From Synechococcus sp. AG-679-A04 (GTDB taxonomy: Bacteria; Cyanobacteriota; Cyanobacteriia; PCC-6307; Cyanobiaceae), in assembly GCA_003210775.1 (NCBI GenBank), contig QCUI01000016.1:1-35461 (forward strand): 35,461 nt of DNA, read 5' to 3'. The position numbers were made by a program, and so were the translations under genes. Shown here piece by piece: positions 31,297 through 35,461 of the stretch. Below the pieces are notes generated by a model. That model was given only the letters and a program-made list of their open reading frames with translations. It was not told where the DNA came from and ran no database searches. Numbering within the stretch: position 1 is the first letter of the stretch; each line of letters starts with the position of its first letter.

Positions 31297-32631
31297 TCAG
31301 CTCAACGGCTCCACTTCCACGTCATCCGTGATCGGTATTTGATCTGTAATGGCCTGACTGGCTTCCTGATCAATCATCGACTGGAGCACCAGTTCGGCGT
31401 CCGTAAGCCAGCGATCACCTTCTCCGCCGGGATTCAGTGGTTCCGGTCCGTCCAGGATCCTGTCCGGAGTGATGCCTTCGCCCTGAATGTCTCGACCGCT
31501 GGGGGTCACGTAGCCCGCCACAGTCACGGCGAGTCCACTGCTGTCACTGAGGTTGGTCAGAGTCTGAATCAGACCTTTCCCGAAGGTGTTGCTTCCAAGC
31601 AGCAGCGATCGTTCATTGTCCTGAAGGGCGCCAGCCAGAATTTCGCTGGCGCTTGCCGTACCTCCATTGACCAGCGTCACCATCGGTCCCGAGTAGAGCA
31701 CTTCAGCTCCTGCCTGGATCGGATCGGCAATGCCGCTGCGATTTCGGGTCTCCACAATCGGTTGCTGATCCAGGAATGCATCGGCAACCGCGAGTCCTGC
31801 ACTAACTAGCCCCCCCGAGTTGTTACGCAGATCAAGCACCAGCCCCTCCACGCTCTTGTCGGATAACTCATCGATGGCTTCGCGAACCTGTTCGGGCACG
31901 CCCTCGCTGAACTGCGTGATCCGGATGTAACCGAGGGTGTGGGTGTCACTGCGCAGCCGCCTTGTCCGCACCGGTCGCAGGTCGATATTGCGTCGTTCAA
32001 GAGTGATTTCCTGCTGCTCTTCCTGCGGCGTCAGCACAGTGAGTAACACCTGGGTTCCCACCGCTCCCCGGAGACGTGCCGCGGTCGTTTCGAGGCCGAG
32101 CATCTCAACAGCTTCTCCATTCACTGCCAAGACTTCAGTTCCACTCACGATGCCGGCCTCAGCTGCGGGGGATCCTTCCAGTGGAGCAATCACCACGGTT
32201 GCATTGCTGTCTTGGCGATGACCCAGCTGCAGTCCAACACCGCTGAGGTTCCCCTCGTTACTTGCCTTCATCACTTCGTAGTCCGCAGGCCTCAGCAGGC
32301 GGGTGTAGGGGTCATTGAGCGGCAGCAGCATCGCCTCGATGGCGTTGTAAGCGTCTTCGCTGGTTTCAATCGTGTTTTCAAGTGCCTTCTGGCGAAGGCG
32401 TTTCCAGCGGATGCGGTCGAACTGTTCAGGGTCCAGATAACCCTGATTCACGAGACGCCAGCTTTCCACCACCAGTTGCTGCGCATCGTTCAGTGCCAGG
32501 GCCTGCGGGCTGGCAATCAGAACGATCAGAATGGCACTCGCCAAACCAAAAGCCAGACGTCGCAGACGATCTGAGCTTCCGTTAACAGTCGGCAACATTG
32601 GCTTCATCCCTGCCCGCAACTGGAACGACAT
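31297..32631 (-). CDS. ctpA: Carboxyl-terminal processing protease (S41)
   Basis: A 444-residue protein from ATG 32631 (GTG 32658 and ATG 32607 also possible). A signal peptide (LAFGLASAILIVLIASPQAL) is followed by a PDZ domain (GVGLQLGHRQDSNATVVIAP) and the S41 protease core with the catalytic Ser in NGGTASASEILAGAL and the Lys in GSNTFGKGLIQTL. Exported to the thylakoid lumen or periplasm; CtpA matures the D1 C-terminus of photosystem II. Which Ctp paralogue this is cannot be settled, but the neighbourhood beside petB fits CtpA. Confidence 0.85.
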   Translation of the reverse strand: MSFQLRAGMKPMLPTVNGSSDRLRRLAFGLASAILIVLIASPQALALNDAQQLVVESWRLVNQGYLDPEQFDRIRWKRLRQKALENTIETSEDAYNAIEAMLLPLNDPYTRLLRPADYEVMKASNEGNLSGVGLQLGHRQDSNATVVIAPLEGSPAAEAGIVSGTEVLAVNGEAVEMLGLETTAARLRGAVGTQVLLTVLTPQEEQQEITLERRNIDLRPVRTRRLRSDTHTLGYIRITQFSEGVPEQVREAIDELSDKSVEGLVLDLRNNSGGLVSAGLAVADAFLDQQPIVETRNRSGIADPIQAGAEVLYSGPMVTLVNGGTASASEILAGALQDNERSLLLGSNTFGKGLIQTLTNLSDSSGLAVTVAGYVTPSGRDIQGEGITPDRILDGPEPLNPGGEGDRWLTDAELVLQSMIDQEASQAITDQIPITDDVEVEPLS

Positions 32632-32664
32632 CGGTAGACTCTCGCAATCCAAGCCCACCTCTGC

Positions 32665-33321
32665 ATGGCGAACTCCTCACCTGTCTACGACTGGTTCCAG
32701 GAACGTCTTGAAATTCAGGACATTGCTGATGACATCAGCACCAAGTACGTGCCTCCACACGTCAACATTTTTTACTGCCTCGGTGGAATCACACTTGTGT
32801 GTTTCCTGATTCAGTTCGCGACAGGCTTCGCGATGACCTTCTACTACAAGCCGACGGTTGCTGAGGCTTACACCTCCGTTCAGTACCTGATGACGGATGT
32901 GAGTTTCGGTTGGTTGATCCGTTCGGTCCATCGCTGGAGTGCCTCGATGATGGTGCTGATGCTGATTCTCCATGTGTTCCGCGTCTACCTGACTGGCGGT
33001 TTTAAGCGTCCCCGTGAACTCACCTGGGTGACAGGTGTCACAATGGCCGTGATCACGGTTTCCTTTGGCGTTACTGGCTATTCCCTCCCTTGGGATCAGG
33101 TTGGCTACTGGGCTGTGAAGATCGTTTCAGGTGTTCCTGCTGCCATCCCTGTGGTCGGAGACTTCATGGTTGAACTGCTTCGTGGCGGTGAAAGCGTCGG
33201 TCAGTCCACGCTGACTCGCTTCTACAGCCTTCACACCTTTGTGATGCCATGGCTTCTGGCAGTCTTCATGCTGATGCACTTCCTGATGATTCGGAAGCAA
33301 GGTATTTCCGGTCCCTTGTGA
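32665..33321 (+). CDS. petB: Cytochrome b6
   Basis: A 218-residue cytochrome b6 of the cytochrome b6f complex. Four membrane helices carry the two His pairs ([20 protein letters not shown] and [20 protein letters not shown]) that ligate haems b, and Cys in IFYCLGG is the covalent haem c-i site. N-terminal [12 protein letters not shown] and the [17 protein letters not shown] motif are typical. Complete. Divergent from ctpA, whose coding region likely holds its promoter. Confidence 0.98.
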   Translation: MANSSPVYDWFQERLEIQDIADDISTKYVPPHVNIFYCLGGITLVCFLIQFATGFAMTFYYKPTVAEAYTSVQYLMTDVSFGWLIRSVHRWSASMMVLMLILHVFRVYLTGGFKRPRELTWVTGVTMAVITVSFGVTGYSLPWDQVGYWAVKIVSGVPAAIPVVGDFMVELLRGGESVGQSTLTRFYSLHTFVMPWLLAVFMLMHFLMIRKQGISGPL

Positions 33322-33396
33322 TCCGTTTCATTCTCTGAGCGCTCTTGCGTTCAGCGCCCCTTGTCTGATTAAGGTTTATTCATCACTCCCTGATCC

Positions 33397-33879
33397 ATGC
33401 ACATCCTTAAGAAGCCGGATCTGAATGATCCGAAAATGCGCGCCAAGCTCGCCAAGGGCATGGGCCACAACTATTACGGCGAACCCGCCTGGCCCAACGA
33501 CCTCCTCTACATCTTCCCGGTCGTGATCCTTGGCACGATCGCCTGCATTGTCGGACTCGCAGTCCTCGATCCAGCCATGCTTGGTGACAAGGCAGATCCG
33601 TTTGCTACACCTCTGGAGATTCTTCCTGAGTGGTACCTATATCCCGTTTTTCAGATCCTGAGGGTTGTCCCTAACAAGCTTCTGGGAATCGCTCTTCAGA
33701 CACTTGTGCCTCTTGGTCTGATGCTCGTTCCGTTCATTGAGAGCTTCAACAAGTTCCAGAACCCTTTCCGCCGCCCTGTTGCGATGGCAGTGTTCCTGTT
33801 CGGAACAGCCACCACCATCTATCTCGGTATCGGTGCAGCAATGCCCATCGATAAATCTCTAACTCTGGGCCTCTTCTGA
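33397..33879 (+). CDS. petD: Cytochrome b6f subunit IV
   Basis: A 160-residue subunit IV. Starts [20 protein letters not shown], has the Qo-site PEWY motif ([16 protein letters not shown]) and three helices, ending in a helix with [11 protein letters not shown]. With petB it forms the quinol oxidation core. It follows petB by 75 bp and is followed by a strong terminator, so petB-petD is a two-gene operon. Confidence 0.98.
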   Translation: MHILKKPDLNDPKMRAKLAKGMGHNYYGEPAWPNDLLYIFPVVILGTIACIVGLAVLDPAMLGDKADPFATPLEILPEWYLYPVFQILRVVPNKLLGIALQTLVPLGLMLVPFIESFNKFQNPFRRPVAMAVFLFGTATTIYLGIGAAMPIDKSLTLGLF

Positions 33880-33902
33880 ATCCCGGTTGAAGGGATGTCA
33901 TC

Positions 33903-33930
33903 AGCCCAGCCTTATGGCTGGGCTTTTTTA
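33903..33930 (+). terminator. Terminator of petB-petD
   Basis: Stem AGCCCAGCC/GGCTGGGCT with loop TTAT, followed by TTTTTTA, 24 bp after petD. It sits at the 3' end of the convergent invertase gene. Confidence 0.95.
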
Positions 33931-35436
33931 ATGGTGATCCCAGTCGTGATCACTGTCTTCGTGATCCTCATCCGCAGGGTCAGGAACAGCCCCTTCATCC
34001 AGGTCCAGAAGCAGTACGTCATCGGGATTGACGCGCAGGAAGTGGTGGAGCAGCAGGAAGCCAACAATCGTCCAGGTCTGGTAGGTCCTGGACTGTTGAC
34101 CCACCCAGGTGCCTGTTGGGCCATCGAAGTATTCAGCCCACTGTTGCCTCGGCAACTGGTTGAGATGACTCCAATAACACTCCTCCAGCAGGGCTTTCAT
34201 CTGCCCCATCAGCAGAACATCGGCATGGGGATGGCGGCGCTCGTGCAGAAGGATGGAGCCACCGAAGAACCACAACAGGCTCGGCCAGTGACCACCGTTG
34301 TGATAGCTCCAGGGCCAGTTCTTTGGATCCGACCCCGTCTTGTTCTGCCATTCGAGGCTTTCCATCGGAGGGTGGCAGATGCGCATGGGCATTTCGGCCA
34401 TCAGGTGGTCGCGGTTGTGCAGCGTCAGGCGAAATAGTGCCCGTTGTTGCGGGGCAGTCAGTAGTCCGAATAGGCAGCCAAGCGAATTTCCGAGGCTGTA
34501 AAAGCGGAAGTCAGGACGTCCGGTGCGCATGTTGCCGATCAGGTAGCCACCTCGGTTCTCGAGCCAGTCCTGCAGCCAGTCAGGAATGACCTGTGGCTGA
34601 ACATTGAATTCGTTTTGGTGCTGGTTGTCCCCGTACTGTTCTGTCGGTCTGCGACGCAACACCTGCATGGTTTTGCTGGTGACCCAGTAGTGCTTGAGAA
34701 GAAACTGGCGAAGGTCGTGAACCCACTGCCGCGTCAGCACCAGTCGTTGGTCCAGCAGCCTGCTGTTGTGGTGCTTTCGTCCCAGCTCCATCAGCTGAGT
34801 GCAGCAACGCAGGGATCCGTAGAGCAACACCTCCACTTCCAGTGGTGCACCCCAGACGTCCATCGGACGGTCAATCATGAATGCGCAGTCCGGCACAAAC
34901 AGAACCGGAGTTCCTTCAAAGGTGGGATGCAATACCAGGTCCAGCAGAAGCTGAACACCCCGCTGCACAGCCTGGCTGGAGGCAAATTCCTCATCCCCAC
35001 TTGATTTGACATACATCCAGCACAAAACCGGCCACCAGAGGCTTGCGTCGACTGACGTGATCCGGCCGATGGAGCGTTGGCCATAGTCCGCAATCAGATG
35101 GCCTTCCTCCTCCACGAAACTGGTGGGGAAAACACCTCGTGTCTGATACGTGGTGCTTTGCAGGTCAAGACAGATGGTCAGGAACTGACGAACGATGTCG
35201 AATCGCTTCTGCGTCAGCAGGTAGACCATCACGGGAACGTTGTCCCTCAGGAAGATCTCGCCGTAGTTGAGAGCTTCGTCATGACGGGGATGTTCCAGGG
35301 CAGCGACGCTGCCAGCCAAGTGACCACGCAGGGGAATCAGTGTTCGCTCGAAGTGCTCGCGGGCCTTCTGGACTACCTGGTCTTCCTTCGAGCTCGGTCT
35401 GACACGCTGGTTCTGCTGGCTGAAACGTCCTGCCAT
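33928..35436 (-). CDS. Alkaline/neutral invertase (GH100)
   Basis: A 502-residue GH100 enzyme that hydrolyses sucrose to glucose and fructose in the cytoplasm. Conserved blocks: LNYGEIFLRDNVPVMVYLL (about 56-74), ITSVDASLWWPVL at 126-138 with the catalytic Asp region, NENRGG-like and RPDFRFYSLGNSLG, PKNWPWSYHNGGHWPSLLW, and YFDGPTGTWVGQQSRTYQTW near the end. The C-terminal tail is acidic (DEDHEDSDHDWDHH). It belongs to sucrose turnover, an osmolyte pathway in marine Synechococcus. Convergent with petD; start ATG 35436. Confidence 0.93.
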   Translation of the reverse strand: MAGRFSQQNQRVRPSSKEDQVVQKAREHFERTLIPLRGHLAGSVAALEHPRHDEALNYGEIFLRDNVPVMVYLLTQKRFDIVRQFLTICLDLQSTTYQTRGVFPTSFVEEEGHLIADYGQRSIGRITSVDASLWWPVLCWMYVKSSGDEEFASSQAVQRGVQLLLDLVLHPTFEGTPVLFVPDCAFMIDRPMDVWGAPLEVEVLLYGSLRCCTQLMELGRKHHNSRLLDQRLVLTRQWVHDLRQFLLKHYWVTSKTMQVLRRRPTEQYGDNQHQNEFNVQPQVIPDWLQDWLENRGGYLIGNMRTGRPDFRFYSLGNSLGCLFGLLTAPQQRALFRLTLHNRDHLMAEMPMRICHPPMESLEWQNKTGSDPKNWPWSYHNGGHWPSLLWFFGGSILLHERRHPHADVLLMGQMKALLEECYWSHLNQLPRQQWAEYFDGPTGTWVGQQSRTYQTWTIVGFLLLHHFLRVNPDDVLLLDLDEGAVPDPADEDHEDSDHDWDHH

Positions 35437-35461
35437 GGTCCGTTGCGTGTAGCCAAAACGT

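Noticed and set aside
30979-31809. 276-residue plus-strand ORF opposite ctpA and the HD gene
   Set aside because: Antisense shadow of two well-supported genes with clear motifs on the minus strand.

Overview
The window is from a marine, phycoerythrin-II-containing Synechococcus (cyanobacteria, marine picocyanobacterial clade). The evidence is a phycobilisome rod gene cluster with PEI and PEII linkers (CpeC, CpeE, an MpeD-type fusion linker and an MpeC/MpeE-type linker), the CpeS bilin lyase, CpcG2 and AplA, together with psbB/psbT/psbM, petB/petD and a GH100 invertase in a compact, moderately GC-rich genome. No CRISPR array, rRNA, transposase or complete integrase was seen.

Region 1 (1-8.1 kb, minus strand) is the end of the phycobilisome rod region. 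In transcription order it holds a hypothetical gene, aplA, cpcG2, an MpeC/MpeE-type gamma linker, a pentapeptide-repeat protein, cpeC, mpeD, cpeE, a small Met-rich ORF and cpeS, which runs off the left edge. These genes encode linkers that stack phycocyanin and phycoerythrin discs, a lyase that attaches bilins, and a phycobiliprotein-like protein. mpeD carries an apparent +1 frameshift between its two linker domains. cpcG2 ends in a hydrophobic helix of the CpcL type.

Region 2 (about 8.3-14.5 kb) looks accessory. It is gene-poor and has short ORFs, an AT-rich TPR lipoprotein, a WYL-like protein of 477 aa, two small membrane proteins with a C...CNG ending (one interrupted by an in-frame TGA), a 59-aa ORF and a 1.1-kb stretch with several strong hairpins. 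It abuts the 3' end of tRNA-Phe. A degenerate copy of that tRNA 3' end lies at 9059-9082 in the same orientation, as expected for an old tRNA-targeted island.

Region 3 (14.6-24.4 kb) is core genome: comF, a DUF2470 protein, a small membrane protein, an FGGY sugar kinase (probably frameshifted in a G10 tract), metK, a HAD phosphatase, rpsA, nrdR, then psbT-psbB on the minus strand, diverging from a 2Fe-2S ferredoxin and psbM, and a tandem universal stress protein.

Region 4 (24.5-27.8 kb, plus strand) holds a hotdog thioesterase, dprA, prmC, tsaC and a small membrane protein. Region 5 (27.8-32.6 kb, minus strand) holds tRNA-Thr, a LuxR-type HTH protein, minE, minD, minC, an HD phosphohydrolase and a C-terminal processing protease, closely spaced and probably largely co-transcribed. 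Region 6 holds petB-petD (plus), a terminator, and a convergent GH100 alkaline/neutral invertase.

The strongest leads are the mpeD frameshift, the G10 frameshift in the sugar kinase, the TGA at the probable cysteine position of a small protein, the membrane-anchored CpcG2, the solo WYL protein in the tRNA-Phe-linked island, and a possible CTG start behind a perfect Shine-Dalgarno.
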